This document shows, in pieces, positions 1-8,426 of a DNA stretch of 64,000 bases. The stretch is from Chromohalobacter marismortui (GTDB lineage Bacteria; Pseudomonadota; Gammaproteobacteria; Pseudomonadales; Halomonadaceae). Position 1 is the first letter of the stretch; each line of letters starts with the position of its first letter. The translations under genes and the position numbers were made by a program. Below the pieces are notes generated by a model, which did not search any database, was not told the DNA's origin, and saw only the letters and a program-made list of their open reading frames with translations. The stretch covers positions 310,001 through 374,000 of the forward strand of contig NZ_SOBR01000003.1 in NCBI RefSeq assembly GCF_004364315.1. Reading direction: 5' to 3'.

Positions 1-1126
1 CATCGTCCTCGAAGGTGGCGATGGAAGCATCGAACAGTGACTCCGCGGACTTGCGCCCGACCACGGTGGCACTGCCCTTGTACAGTTTCATGCGCACCAC
101 GCCGTTGACGTTCCCCTGGGTTTCGTCGATGGCCGCCTGCAGCATCTTGCGTTCCGGGCTCCACCAGTAGCCGTTGTAGATCACCTCGGCGTACTTGGGC
201 ATCAGCTCGTCCTTGAGGTGCGCCGCTTCACGGTCAAGCGTCAGCGACTCGATCGCGCGATGGGCACGTAGCATGATGGTGCCGCCCGGTGTTTCGTAGC
301 AGCCGCGCGATTTCATGCCTACATAGCGGTTCTCGACGATATCCAGACGCCCGACACCGTTGTCGCCACCCAGTTTGTTGAGCTTGGAAAGCACCTCATG
401 AGGCTTGAGCGACTCGCCATCGATGGCGACGATATCGCCTTGTTCGAAGGTCAGCTCGATATAGGTCGGCGTCTCCGGCGCAGCCTCCGGTGACACGCTC
501 CAGCGCCACATGTCCTCTTCGGCTTCCGCCCAGGGATCCTCGAGAATGCCGCCTTCGTATGAAATATGCAGCAAGTTGGCATCCATGGAGTATGGCGATT
601 TCTTCTTGCTCTTGGAGAAGTCGACCGGAATATCGTGCTGCTCGCAATAATCCATCAACTTCTCGCGGGAGTTGAGGTCCCACTCACGCCACGGGGCAAT
701 CACCTGGACGCCGGGCTTCAATGCATAGGCGCCGAGTTCGAAGCGTACCTGGTCATTGCCCTTGCCGGTGGCGCCGTGAGAAATGGCATCGGCGCCGGTT
801 TCGTTGGCGATCTCGATCAGCCGCTTGGCGATCAACGGCCGCGCAATGGAGGTCCCTAGCAGGTATTCACCTTCGTAGATCGTGTTGGCGCGGAACATCG
901 GGTAGACATAATCACGCACGAACTCTTCGCGCAGGTCCTCGATGTAAATTTCCTTGACGCCCAAGGCCTGTGCCTTGGCGCGTGCCGGCTCGACCTCTTC
1001 GCCCTGACCGATGTCGGCGGTGAAGGTCACCACCTCGCAATCGTAGGTTTCCTGCAACCACTTGACGATGACGGACGTATCCAAGCCGCCGGAATAGGCG
1101 AGGACGACCTTGTTCACATCGGACAT
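1..1126 (-). CDS. argG: argininosuccinate synthase (C-terminus cut by window edge)
   Basis: ATP-dependent joining of citrulline and aspartate to give argininosuccinate, the next-to-last step of arginine synthesis, in the cytoplasm. The reverse-strand translation starts [18 protein letters not shown], with the N-type ATP pyrophosphatase P-loop SGGLDTS at about residues 12-18. Further family blocks follow: [24 protein letters not shown], and [14 protein letters not shown]. About 375 codons are present; family members run to roughly 400-450, so the last tens of residues lie outside the window. The ATG at 1126 is preceded by AGGAGTCCCGC, a good ribosome-binding site. It is divergent from rnt, and argF lies 1.6 kb away on the other strand. 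Identification is secure. Confidence 0.97.
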   Translation of the reverse strand, partial: MSDVNKVVLAYSGGLDTSVIVKWLQETYDCEVVTFTADIGQGEEVEPARAKAQALGVKEIYIEDLREEFVRDYVYPMFRANTIYEGEYLLGTSIARPLIAKRLIEIANETGADAISHGATGKGNDQVRFELGAYALKPGVQVIAPWREWDLNSREKLMDYCEQHDIPVDFSKSKKKSPYSMDANLLHISYEGGILEDPWAEAEEDMWRWSVSPEAAPETPTYIELTFEQGDIVAIDGESLKPHEVLSKLNKLGGDNGVGRLDIVENRYVGMKSRGCYETPGGTIMLRAHRAIESLTLDREAAHLKDELMPKYAEVIYNGYWWSPERKMLQAAIDETQGNVNGVVRMKLYKGSATVVGRKSAESLFDASIATFEDD

Positions 1127-1334
1127 GCGGGACTCCTGAAAAGATGGATATGGATCGAATGGTTCGACTGCGCGAACACAGCAAAAACGTCACCCGATTA
1201 TAGCGCCGAGCAAGGCCGACGAACACCGAGCGACGGGACGTCGAAGGGCGAAAATGCTACACTCGACGCCACTTTGTCGCCTCCAGCAGGGTATGGCGAC
1301 GCAATCGAGACTGCATCGGGATGGGAGCAAAAGC

Positions 1335-2000
1335 ATGGGCGACGGCCAGGCACGCGATTTAATGGCTCAACGTTTTCGAGGCTTTCTCCCTGTCGTCGTC
1401 GATCTGGAAACCGGCGGCTTCAATGCTCAACGAGACGCCCTGCTCGAGGTCGCGGCGGTGACGCTCACCATGGACGAGCTGGGCAACCTGATGCCCGATG
1501 CCACGCACGCCTTCCATATCAAGCCCTTCGAAGGGGCCAATATCGAGCAGGCCGCGCTGGATTTCACCGGCATCGATCTCGACAGCCCACTACGCCAGCA
1601 GGTGGCGCTGGATGAGCACGACGCCCTGGGTGAAATATTCAAACCGGTGCGCAAGGCCATCAAGGCCAACCAATGCACCCGTGCCGTTCTGGTCGGCCAT
1701 AACGCCGCTTTCGATCAAGGCTTCCTGAATGCCGCCGTCGAGCGCAATGGCATCAAGCGCAACCCTTTTCATCCGTTTTCGTGTTTCGATACCGCCACGC
1801 TCGGCGGTTTGATCTACGGTCAGACCGTACTGGCACGCGCTTGTCGCGCGGCGGGCATCGAGTTCGACAACGCCTCGGCGCATTCGGCCCGTTACGATAC
1901 CGAACGCACCGCCGAACTGTTCTGTGCCATGGTCAACCGCTACAAGGATCTCGGCGGCTGGGCACTGGCCCAGAAGGAACAAGGCATGGACGAGAACTGA
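1335..2000 (+). CDS. rnt: ribonuclease T
   Basis: A DEDDh 3'-5' exoribonuclease that trims the CCA end of tRNAs and matures 5S/23S rRNA 3' ends; acts as a homodimer. The 221-residue product matches the usual length of about 215. ExoI DFVVDLET-type motif I appears as [10 protein letters not shown], motif II as [12 protein letters not shown], and motif III as [14 protein letters not shown]. An upstream in-frame start at 1254 exists, but ATG 1335 is preferred because GGGAG sits 7 bases upstream and the family begins close to this point. It is convergent with grxD. Confidence 0.95.
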   Translation: MGDGQARDLMAQRFRGFLPVVVDLETGGFNAQRDALLEVAAVTLTMDELGNLMPDATHAFHIKPFEGANIEQAALDFTGIDLDSPLRQQVALDEHDALGEIFKPVRKAIKANQCTRAVLVGHNAAFDQGFLNAAVERNGIKRNPFHPFSCFDTATLGGLIYGQTVLARACRAAGIEFDNASAHSARYDTERTAELFCAMVNRYKDLGGWALAQKEQGMDEN

Positions 2001-2038
2001 CGCGGTACGCCATCACCCCGACGCCCTGCAAACGCAAA

Positions 2039-2064
2039 GCCCCGGCGATCTTCATCGACGGGGC
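2039..2064. terminator. possible hairpin between convergent rnt and grxD
   Basis: An inverted repeat GCCCCG..CGGGGC extended by a CGAT/ATCG inner stem after one mismatch, lying between two converging genes. There is no clear T-tract on either strand, so a terminator role is inference from position. Confidence 0.35.
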
Positions 2065-2114
2065 CGTGCGATGCACCCTGCGCGCTTTCAGGGAAAGCAC
2101 GTCTGGCTAACGCC

Positions 2115-2453
2115 TCACTGCTGTTCGGTTTCGGCGTTGGCTGCGGCTTCCTTGATCAGTTTCTCCAACTCACCGCTTTCATGCATTTCGACGATGATGT
2201 CGCAGCCACCGACCAGCTCGCCGTTGACCCAAAGCTGCGGGAACGTCGGCCAGTTGGCGTATTTGGGCAATTCGGCGCGGATGTCCGGATTGTCGAGAAT
2301 GTTGACGAAGGCGAAGCGCTCACCGCACGCCATCACCGCCTGTACTGCCTGAGCGGAAAAGCCGCACTGCGGCAGTTGGGGCGTGCCTTTCATGTAGAGC
2401 AGAATCGTGTTTTCGCCGATTTGCTGCTGGATGTTCTCGAGAGTCGTGCTCAT
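2115..2453 (-). CDS. grxD: monothiol glutaredoxin, CGFS type
   Basis: A 112-residue Grx4-type glutaredoxin that carries and transfers [2Fe-2S] clusters, usually as a glutathione-bridged dimer or with BolA proteins. The single active-site cysteine lies in QCGFS. Other glutathione-binding family features are present: YMKGTPQLPQ before it, WPTFPQLW (the TVP-like cis-proline loop) and GGCDI. ATG 2453 is chosen over an in-frame start 30 bases upstream because GAGGA lies 7 bases before it and the family N-terminus matches. It is transcribed away from argF and converges on rnt. Confidence 0.95.
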   Translation of the reverse strand: MSTTLENIQQQIGENTILLYMKGTPQLPQCGFSAQAVQAVMACGERFAFVNILDNPDIRAELPKYANWPTFPQLWVNGELVGGCDIIVEMHESGELEKLIKEAAANAETEQQ

Positions 2454-2754
2454 CTCAGTGTCCTCACGCGGGCGGCTTGCCATTGGCGGTCACCGCCGCA
2501 ATACGTCGGGTGAATGTAGGTCCATTCTACTGATGGCGGGCGCCGAAAACAGCCCTCTTGACGCCGACATTGCGCCTTCTTGGCAGCCTGGCTAGGATGG
2601 ACGGCTTTCCGCACGGCCCTATGTCGCCCTTGCAAGGCCAAGCGTTGCACAAAGCCGCGCCTCGGAGCGCGTCTTGATGTCACGCTCATGCGCTTTCGTC
2701 GGTGGGCGTCGTTGCCCTGATATGCCGTGAAACATATATGAAAGGAGCGTCGCC
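2454..2754. other. intergenic region between divergent grxD and argF
   Basis: About 300 bases without a convincing gene. It should hold divergent promoters for grxD and argF. Near the argF end there is an AT-richer segment around 2725-2742 (GTGAAACATATATGAAAG) that faintly resembles half of an ArgR box, followed by the strong argF ribosome-binding site AAGGAG. I do not call an operator because the match is poor. Confidence 0.5.
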
Positions 2755-3675
2755 ATGGCCACACGCCACTTCTTGACCTTGCTGGATCTGTCACCCGAGG
2801 AGCTTAGTCACCTCATTCAGCGCGCGATCACGATCAAGAACCGTCTCAATGCGCAAGGGCCGACCTACACGCCCTTCACTAATCGCACGCTGGCGATGTT
2901 CTTCGAGAAATCGTCGACGCGCACGCGCGTCTCCTTCGAAACCGCCATGGCGCATTTCGGCGGCCACGCGCTCTTCCTCTCGCCGCGCGATACGCAACTC
3001 GGACGCGGCGAACCGATCGGCGATACCGCCCGCGTACTCGCCGAGATGGTGGATATCGTCATGATCCGCACCTTCTCGCATGCCGGACTCGAAGAATATG
3101 CCGCCGCCAGCCGGGTCCCGGTGATCAACGCGCTGACCGACGACTATCACCCTTGCCAACTACTGGCCGATGTCATGACCTGGACTGAATGCCGCGGGTC
3201 GGTGAAGGGCAAGACGGCGGTCTGGATCGGTGACGGCAACAACATGTGTCATTCGTGGATCAATGCCGCGCGGCAATTCGATTTCCGACTACGCGTATGC
3301 TGCCCGCCCGGGTACGAGCCGGATGGCGACCTGGTGGCCGCCGCCGGCGACCGGGTGGAAATCCTTCACGACCCGCAGCAAGCCGTACAAGGCGCAGAGC
3401 TGGTCACCACGGACGTCTGGGCCTCGATGGGCCAGGAAGAGGAGCAGGCCAAGCGCGAACGGGATTTCACCGGCTTTCAGGTCACCGAGGCATTGCTCGA
3501 TTGCGCCGCCGATAGCGCGTTGTTTCTACATTGCCTACCCGCACATCGCGGCGAAGAAATCAGCACGACACTGCTCGACGACCCGCGCGCCGTGGTATGG
3601 CAAGAAGCCGGTAATCGCCTGCATGCCCAGAAGGCGTTGATCGAGTTCCTGCTGCTCGGCAAGGTCGATGAATAA
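2755..3675 (+). CDS. argF: ornithine carbamoyltransferase
   Basis: Transfers carbamoyl from carbamoyl phosphate to ornithine to make citrulline, the substrate of the nearby argG product. The 306-residue protein shows the carbamoyl-phosphate site [14 protein letters not shown] at about residues 46-60, HPCQLLAD at about 132-139, and the ornithine/carbamoyl loop [10 protein letters not shown] near residue 262. The start at 2755 has AAGGAG 8 bases upstream. The neighbouring argG and the distant argJ (53.9-55.1 kb) complete part of the pathway, although these genes do not form one operon. Confidence 0.97.
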   Translation: MATRHFLTLLDLSPEELSHLIQRAITIKNRLNAQGPTYTPFTNRTLAMFFEKSSTRTRVSFETAMAHFGGHALFLSPRDTQLGRGEPIGDTARVLAEMVDIVMIRTFSHAGLEEYAAASRVPVINALTDDYHPCQLLADVMTWTECRGSVKGKTAVWIGDGNNMCHSWINAARQFDFRLRVCCPPGYEPDGDLVAAAGDRVEILHDPQQAVQGAELVTTDVWASMGQEEEQAKRERDFTGFQVTEALLDCAADSALFLHCLPAHRGEEISTTLLDDPRAVVWQEAGNRLHAQKALIEFLLLGKVDE

Positions 3676-4043
3676 CTGACCGATATCCACGTCCACCGCA
3701 AGAAACGATGCCGCCCAGGCGGCATCATCGTCCTTGTCTAGCAAACGAATAAAGCGCGCTTGCTGCGCCACACACCGGTAGCCCCCTTTCCTGTAACGTC
3801 ACTACCTCGGCCTCGGCCTGCCCGAGGTCCCGCTTGACGACGGTGTCTTTCGCCAAAGCATGTCCAAGATCCTGCGAACGTTGATTTTTTACTACCCGGG
3901 CGTCGCCAAGGTCTACGTTGACGCAGCGCTGCCAAACACCGACGTTTCTCTTTACGAGCCCCGTGCTCACAGGCTTCGAGCCTGGCCGTCAGCGGACGGC
4001 AGATATGCCTTTCATAGCCTCGAGACTACGGCAGGAGAACGAC
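3676..4043. other. intergenic region downstream of argF
   Basis: A 368-base stretch. It begins with an argF-distal hairpin at 3707-3726, then holds no gene I can support. Short open frames here lack ribosome-binding sites and family character. The end carries the ribosome-binding site of the small zinc-ribbon gene. Confidence 0.5.
3707..3726 (+). terminator. probable argF terminator hairpin
   Basis: A perfect 8-bp stem GATGCCGC/GCGGCATC with a 4-base loop, 32 bases after the argF stop. It is followed by ATCGTCCTTGTC, only moderately T-rich. Confidence 0.5.
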
Positions 4044-4217
4044 ATGTTTCTCATCGAACAACGCGACAACGAACGTACCATCGAATGTCCGGCATGCAGT
4101 ATCAGCGAGACGATCGTCGGCGATGAGCGTCTTCAAGCCTTCGAAGAGCGCCGTGCCGAGGACGGTTTGCTATACCGGTGTCTGGAATGCGGCGCTAGCG
4201 GTCCCGCCAGCCCTTGA
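4044..4217 (+). CDS. small zinc-ribbon protein
   Basis: A 57-residue protein with two CxxC knuckles: CPAC near residue 15 and CLEC near residue 49, a spacing typical of a one-zinc ribbon. The ATG at 4044 follows CAGGAG with 6 bases between, so translation is plausible, whereas the longer open frame upstream has no such signal. The rest is acidic and arginine-rich with no recognisable catalytic domain. It stands alone between argF and a tRNA gene. The function is unknown; small zinc ribbons often bind nucleic acid or proteins, but nothing here decides it. Confidence 0.7.
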   Translation: MFLIEQRDNERTIECPACSISETIVGDERLQAFEERRAEDGLLYRCLECGASGPASP

Positions 4218-4261
4218 GAGACGCCACCTTCGGCCGATAGGGACAGGGAGCATGGCACACA

Positions 4262-4289
4262 CAAAACCGCCGACGGAGAACGTCGGCGG
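4262..4289 (-). terminator. terminator of tRNA-Ala
   Basis: An 8-bp stem CCGCCGAC/GTCGGCGG with a 7-base loop, followed on the minus strand by TTTTGTGTG, 20 bases beyond the tRNA 3' end. Confidence 0.85.
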
Positions 4290-4308
4290 TTGAATATTCG
4301 TGCGGAAT

Positions 4309-4384
4309 TGGTGGAGCCTAGCGGGTTCGAACCGCTGACCTCAACACTGCCAGTGTTGCGCTCTCCCAACTGAGCTAAGGCCCC
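4309..4384 (-). tRNA. tRNA-Ala (anticodon GGC)
   Basis: A 76-base cloverleaf read on the minus strand, with encoded CCA. The acceptor stem GGGGCCU/AGGCUCC contains the G3:U70 pair that is the alanine identity element. The D-arm is GCUC..GAGC, the anticodon loop CUGGCAG gives GGC, and the T-loop is GGTTCGAACC-like. It has its own promoter and terminator. Confidence 0.97.
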
Positions 4385-4706
4385 ACGTCGATACCTTGTT
4401 TTTGCTTCAGGTGTCGATATTCCAGGGGCAGACATCCGCGCCATTGCCCTAGAACGCTGCGTATATTACGGCCACGGTGCCGGCATGTCAAGGTGCGCAT
4501 CTTGCCACCCAGCGGTGACGCGTCGCGACTGGATAACGCACGAAAGTGCAAAACCGACGGCAGCATAATGCCATGATTACTGTTAGGTTGATCATGAACG
4601 TCGCACAGTCGACATATGGCGCATTGCGCTGACGCGCTACATAATGGCCTTGCCACAGACCATGATGAACACTACCGTTAACCGGCGATTGATTGCAGGA
4701 GTTCCC
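4385..4706. other. intergenic region between divergent tRNA-Ala and the gacA-type gene
   Basis: A 322-base region containing the tRNA-Ala promoter (4463-4491, minus) and, near its end, the CAGGAG ribosome-binding site of the response regulator at 4696-4701. I see no further gene. Confidence 0.6.
4463..4491 (-). promoter_or_regulatory. sigma-70 promoter of tRNA-Ala
   Basis: Minus-strand TTGACA, 17-base spacer, TAATAT, which is near consensus. The predicted start lies about 70 bases upstream of the mature tRNA, so a 5' leader must be removed by RNase P. Confidence 0.8.
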
Positions 4707-5350
4707 TTGATCAAGGTTCTTGTCGCTGATGATCACCATCTAGTTCGTACAGCATTGCCCGAATGCTCGATTCCGAGGACGGTTTGCAGGTTATCGCCGA
4801 GGCCGTCGATGGCGAAGAAGCCGTCAACATGGCACGCGAGCTGCGCCCCGATATTGTCTTGATGGACATACGCATGCCCGGTATCGGCGGGCTTGAAGCC
4901 ACGCGCAAGATCATGCGCGGCATGTCGGACATCAAGATCGTGATCGTGACGGCATTCCTCGAAGAAGCGTTTGCCCAGCGCCTCATGGACGCCGGCGCCG
5001 CCGGATTCATCAGCAAGGGCACGGAACTCGATGAAATGGTGCGCGCCATCCGCGCCATCTTCGGCGGGCAGCGCTACATCAGCCCGGATATCGCCCAGAA
5101 GGTGGTACTTTCCAAGATGGGGACGCAGGGCAACCCTTTCGATCAGCTCTCGCATCGTGAATTGCAAGTGGCGATGATGATCGTCAACTGTCAGAAGGTC
5201 AGCGATATTTCCGATCGACTTTTTCTGAGTCCCAAGACCGTCAATACATACCGCTACCGCATTTTCGAGAAGCTCAACGTACAGTCGGATGTCGAGCTGA
5301 CGCACTTGGGATTGCGTTTCGGCCTGATCGATGGCTATGAGGCCTCCTGA
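4707..5350 (+). pseudogene. gacA: GacA/UvrY-type response regulator with an apparent frameshift
   Basis: NarL/LuxR-family response regulator, the expected partner of a GacS/BarA-type kinase. Translation from TTG 4707 (CAGGAG 5 bases upstream) reads LIKVLVADDHHLVRTA, the normal GacA N-terminus with the paired acidic residues of the phosphorylation pocket. It then leaves the family frame near 4752. From 4751 the neighbouring frame continues with IARMLDSEDG, the phospho-aspartate block DIVLMDIRMPG, ISKGTELDE, and a LuxR-type HTH (LSHRELQVA..LSPKTVNTYRYR) to the stop at 5350. Restoring one G near 4752 (ACAGCATT to ACAGGCATT) would give an uninterrupted protein of about 214 residues. The gene precedes uvrC as in many gammaproteobacteria. 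A sequencing error is possible; if real, the downstream frame alone (from 4763) lacks the acidic pair. Confidence 0.8.
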
Positions 5351-5446
5351 CAAGCGGTATCACCGATGCCTCGAATGCAGGTCCTCGCCCCCCTCGCCCT
5401 TTGATACACTAGCGAGCATGATCGATTCAACGAATGCCCCGCGCCC

Positions 5447-7261
5447 ATGAGCTTCGATGCCAAGCATTTCCTCAAGACCGTTTCCGAGTCACCCGGGGTC
5501 TACCGGATGCTGGATACGAACGGCGACGTCTTGTACGTGGGCAAGGCCAAGCGTCTCAAGACGCGCCTTGCCAGCTATTTCCGAGGCGCACTCAACGCCA
5601 AGACCCAGGCCCTGGTCGGCCGCATCGATGACATCCAAGTCACCATCACACGCACCGAAACCGAAGCCTTGTTGCTCGAGCAGACGCTCATCAAGGAGCA
5701 GCGCCCGCCGTACAACATTCTTCTGCGTGATGATAAATCATACCCCTTCATCTTCGTCTCGGATCGGCACCCCTATCCCGCACTCGAATTCAAGCGGGCG
5801 CGGCAGAAACGCAGTGATGGCCGCTACCTCGGCCCCTTCCCCAGCTCGACCGCCGTCCGCGAGAGCCTTTCGCTGGTGCAGAAGATATTTCGCATCCGCA
5901 ATTGTGAAGATAGTGTCTTCGCTCATCGTACCCGGCCGTGTCTTCAGTATCAGATCCAGCGCTGCAGCGCGCCCTGTGTCGACTACATCGGCCGCGAGGA
6001 ATACCAGCGCGATATCGAGCACGCCATCATGGCCCTGGAGGGGCGCAGTGAGCAGGTGACCGCACAGCTCACGCAGGACATGGAAGCCGCCAGCCAGGCC
6101 CTGGACTTCGAGGAAGCAGGGCGTCTTCGCGATCAGATTCAGCAGTTGCGCCGCCTGCAGGAGCGTCAGATCGTCGATACGGGCGACGGCGATGCCGATA
6201 TCTTCGCGCTCGCCGAACGTCCAGGCGGCGTCTGTATCAGCACGTTGAGCGTACGCGGTGGACGCATGCTCGGGGCACGCCACCATATGCCGCAAAATGG
6301 CCTGGATCTCACGGCAGAAGAACTGCTCGGCGCCTTCATCAGCCATTATTATCTGGGCCACGATCGCGACATTCCCAGCGAGATCATCACGTCCCTGCCG
6401 CTGCATGATGCCAACGTCATCCAGGCCGCGCTCTCCGAGCGCAGCGGCAAGCGTATCCGCGTGGCACATCAGGTACGCAGCCACCGCGCCCAATGGCTGC
6501 GTCTGGCCAGCACCAACGCCGAACAGCACCTCACCAGCCAATTGGCCAATCGTTCGCAGCTGGCCAAACGCTTCGACGCCTTGCGCGAAGCGCTCGACAT
6601 GCAGGAAACACCGACACGCCTGGAGTGCTTCGATATCAGTCATAGCCATGGTGAAGCGACTGTCGCCTCGTGCGTGGTGTTCGATCAGGACGGACCGGTC
6701 AAGTCCGATTACCGACGTTTCAATATCGACGGCGTCGCGGCGGGCGACGATTACGCGGCCATGCGACAAGCGCTGACACGTCGCTATAAACGTCTAATGC
6801 AAGACGCCAGCAAGCTGCCCGACGTGCTTATCGTCGATGGCGGCAAGGGGCAGCTCAATATGGCACGCGAGGTGCTCGAGGACGTCGGCATCGTGAGCAC
6901 TCGTTTGCTCGGCGTCGCCAAAGGCACGACCCGCAAGCCCGGCCTCGAGACATTGTTCCTGGAGACCGTCGACAATGCCCTGTCGCTCGACAGTGCCTCC
7001 CCCGGGCTGCACCTGATCCAGCATATCCGCGACGAAGCACATCGTTTCGCCATTACCGGACATCGCCAGCAACGCGACAAACAGCGCCGCACCTCGACCT
7101 TGCAGGACATCCCGGGTGTCGGCCCCAAACGTCGCCGAGAGCTGTTACGCTTCTTCGGCGGACTCCAGGGCGTGCGTCAGGCCAGCCGCGATGAACTGGC
7201 ACGTGTGCCTGGCATCAGCGCCCAGATGGCCACGACCATTCATCAGGCCTTGCATGGATGA
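5447..7261 (+). CDS. uvrC: excinuclease ABC subunit C
   Basis: Makes both incisions around bulky DNA lesions in nucleotide excision repair with UvrA and UvrB. The 604-residue protein has an N-terminal GIY-YIG nuclease domain (GVYRMLDTNGDVLYVGKAK near residue 17-35), a Cys-rich segment CLQYQIQRCSAPC around residue 165-177, a UVR helix pair around 205-240 for UvrB contact, the RNase H-like C-terminal nuclease domain (ECFDISHSHGE, VDGGKGQL), and terminal helix-hairpin-helix motifs (IPGVGPKRRRELL, VPGISAQMA). It lies between gacA and pgsA in the usual gammaproteobacterial order. Confidence 0.97.
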   Translation: MSFDAKHFLKTVSESPGVYRMLDTNGDVLYVGKAKRLKTRLASYFRGALNAKTQALVGRIDDIQVTITRTETEALLLEQTLIKEQRPPYNILLRDDKSYPFIFVSDRHPYPALEFKRARQKRSDGRYLGPFPSSTAVRESLSLVQKIFRIRNCEDSVFAHRTRPCLQYQIQRCSAPCVDYIGREEYQRDIEHAIMALEGRSEQVTAQLTQDMEAASQALDFEEAGRLRDQIQQLRRLQERQIVDTGDGDADIFALAERPGGVCISTLSVRGGRMLGARHHMPQNGLDLTAEELLGAFISHYYLGHDRDIPSEIITSLPLHDANVIQAALSERSGKRIRVAHQVRSHRAQWLRLASTNAEQHLTSQLANRSQLAKRFDALREALDMQETPTRLECFDISHSHGEATVASCVVFDQDGPVKSDYRRFNIDGVAAGDDYAAMRQALTRRYKRLMQDASKLPDVLIVDGGKGQLNMAREVLEDVGIVSTRLLGVAKGTTRKPGLETLFLETVDNALSLDSASPGLHLIQHIRDEAHRFAITGHRQQRDKQRRTSTLQDIPGVGPKRRRELLRFFGGLQGVRQASRDELARVPGISAQMATTIHQALHG

Positions 7262-7325
7262 GTCATGAGCGGAAAGATAGAATGGCAAGACGATCTCATT
7301 CACCAGTCAGGACCTACGTCGCTCG

Positions 7326-7874
7326 ATGAACATCCCCAATCTATTGACGCTTGCTCGCATCGTGTTCATTCCCTTGCTGGTGATTGCCTTCTACCTCCCC
7401 TACGCATGGAGTCTTCTCCTGTGTGCGGGGTTGTTCGGCTTCGCCGCCGTGACCGACTGGCTCGACGGTTACCTGGCTCGCCGCTGGGATCAGAGTACGC
7501 CTTTCGGTGCCTTTCTCGACCCGGTAGCAGACAAACTCATGGTCGTTGTCGCGCTGGCGCTATTGATCGAGCGCTTCGACGCCGTGTGGCTGACGCTGCC
7601 GGCGCTGGTCATCATCGGCCGCGAAATTGTCATCTCGGCGTTGCGCGAGTGGATGGCGGAACTCGGCAAGCGCGGCAGCGTCGCCGTCTCCTGGATCGGG
7701 AAGCTCAAGACCACCTTGCAGATGGTGTCACTTTTGCTGTTGCTCGGCTTCGCGCCTGGCACGATGATTGCCAATCTGGGCGTCGTCCTGCTTTATGTCG
7801 CCGCCGCGTTGACGCTGTGGTCGATGTTTCAGTACCTGCGAGCAGCCTGGCCTGAATTGACGCGTTCCATGTAA
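7326..7874 (+). CDS. pgsA: CDP-diacylglycerol--glycerol-3-phosphate 3-phosphatidyltransferase
   Basis: An inner-membrane enzyme making phosphatidylglycerophosphate, the first committed step to phosphatidylglycerol and cardiolipin. The 182-residue protein has the CDP-alcohol phosphotransferase signature with its conserved spacing: DG..AR, then G...D...D, in [14 protein letters not shown] followed by [11 protein letters not shown] (about residues 40-65). About five hydrophobic segments follow. The start [12 protein letters not shown] is the usual family N-terminus, although the nearest AGGACC is about 12 bases upstream. It follows uvrC and precedes the tRNA cluster. Confidence 0.95.
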   Translation: MNIPNLLTLARIVFIPLLVIAFYLPYAWSLLLCAGLFGFAAVTDWLDGYLARRWDQSTPFGAFLDPVADKLMVVVALALLIERFDAVWLTLPALVIIGREIVISALREWMAELGKRGSVAVSWIGKLKTTLQMVSLLLLLGFAPGTMIANLGVVLLYVAAALTLWSMFQYLRAAWPELTRSM

Positions 7875-7908
7875 GCGTTATTGTTACGTGGCCGAGGCAC
7901 ATAAACGT

Positions 7909-7936
7909 TTGACATTCACAGACTTATCTCTATAAT
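7909..7936 (+). promoter_or_regulatory. sigma-70 promoter of the tRNA-Gly-Cys-Leu cluster
   Basis: Consensus TTGACA, 16-base spacer, consensus TATAAT, ending 15 bases before tRNA-Gly. Confidence 0.88.
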
Positions 7937-7951
7937 ACGTCCTCGAGTTCA

Positions 7952-8026
7952 GCGGGAATAGCTCAGTGGTAGAGCATCGCCTTGCCAAGGCGAGGGTCGC
8001 GAGTTCGAATCTCGTTTCCCGCTCCA
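7952..8026 (+). tRNA. tRNA-Gly (anticodon GCC)
   Basis: A 75-base cloverleaf including CCA. The acceptor GCGGGAA pairs with TTCCCGC, the D-arm is GCTC..GAGC, the anticodon loop TTGCCAA gives GCC, and the T-arm contains GTTCGAATC. First gene of a three-tRNA cluster downstream of pgsA. Confidence 0.97.
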
Positions 8027-8052
8027 GAACTTGATAGCATTGGAACGGCCAA

Positions 8053-8104
8053 CGAGGGTCGCGAGCTGGAACGCCAGCCCGGTCAAATCTCGTTTCCCGC
8101 TTCA
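8053..8104 (+). pseudogene. degenerate tRNA-Gly 3' half
   Basis: Two blocks identical to the upstream tRNA-Gly recur here. CGAGGGTCGCGAG at 8053-8065 matches 7991-8003, and AATCTCGTTTCCCGCTTCA at 8086-8104 matches the tRNA 3' end apart from one base. They are separated by about 20 unrelated bases that replace the start of the T-loop. The 5' half is missing, so no functional tRNA can form. Best explained as a decayed duplication within the cluster. Confidence 0.75.
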
Positions 8105-8141
8105 AGCTCGAACGTTGACCGCTTTTAAGTGCGTTCAACAA

Positions 8142-8215
8142 GGCTGGATGGCAGAGTGGTTATGCAGCGGACTGCAACTCCGTGTACGCCGGTTCGATTC
8201 CGACTCCAGCCTCCA
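8142..8215 (+). tRNA. tRNA-Cys (anticodon GCA)
   Basis: A 74-base cloverleaf with encoded CCA. The acceptor GGCTGGA pairs with TCCAGCC, and the anticodon loop CTGCAAC gives GCA. Second functional tRNA of the cluster. Confidence 0.95.
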
Positions 8216-8249
8216 TTTCTTCTGCGGTGTTCCCCTTCCGTATCCGTTA

Positions 8250-8336
8250 GCCCGGATGGCGAAATTGGTAGACGCAAGAGACTTAAAATCTCTCGGTGGT
8301 AACACCGTGCCGGTTCAAGTCCGGCTCCGGGCACCA
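8250..8336 (+). tRNA. tRNA-Leu (anticodon TAA)
   Basis: An 87-base type II tRNA with encoded CCA. The acceptor GCCCGGA pairs with TCCGGGC, the anticodon loop CTTAAAA gives TAA, and there is a long variable arm (CGGTGG..CACCG) typical of tRNA-Leu. Confidence 0.95.
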
Positions 8337-8426
8337 GTCAACATAGAATACTCGGCGCCCTCCCCGCCTCGCAGTTCAACCGATCACGCCTAGAACGCCA
8401 ACATCGTGTCGCCCATGGGCGTTGTC

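Noticed and set aside
4740-4765. Programmed frameshifting in gacA
   Set aside because: No slippery heptamer or downstream structure is evident; a deletion or read error is simpler.
7265-7855. 196-codon open frame overlapping pgsA
   Set aside because: Different phase from pgsA, with no family similarity; pgsA carries the full CDP-alcohol motif.
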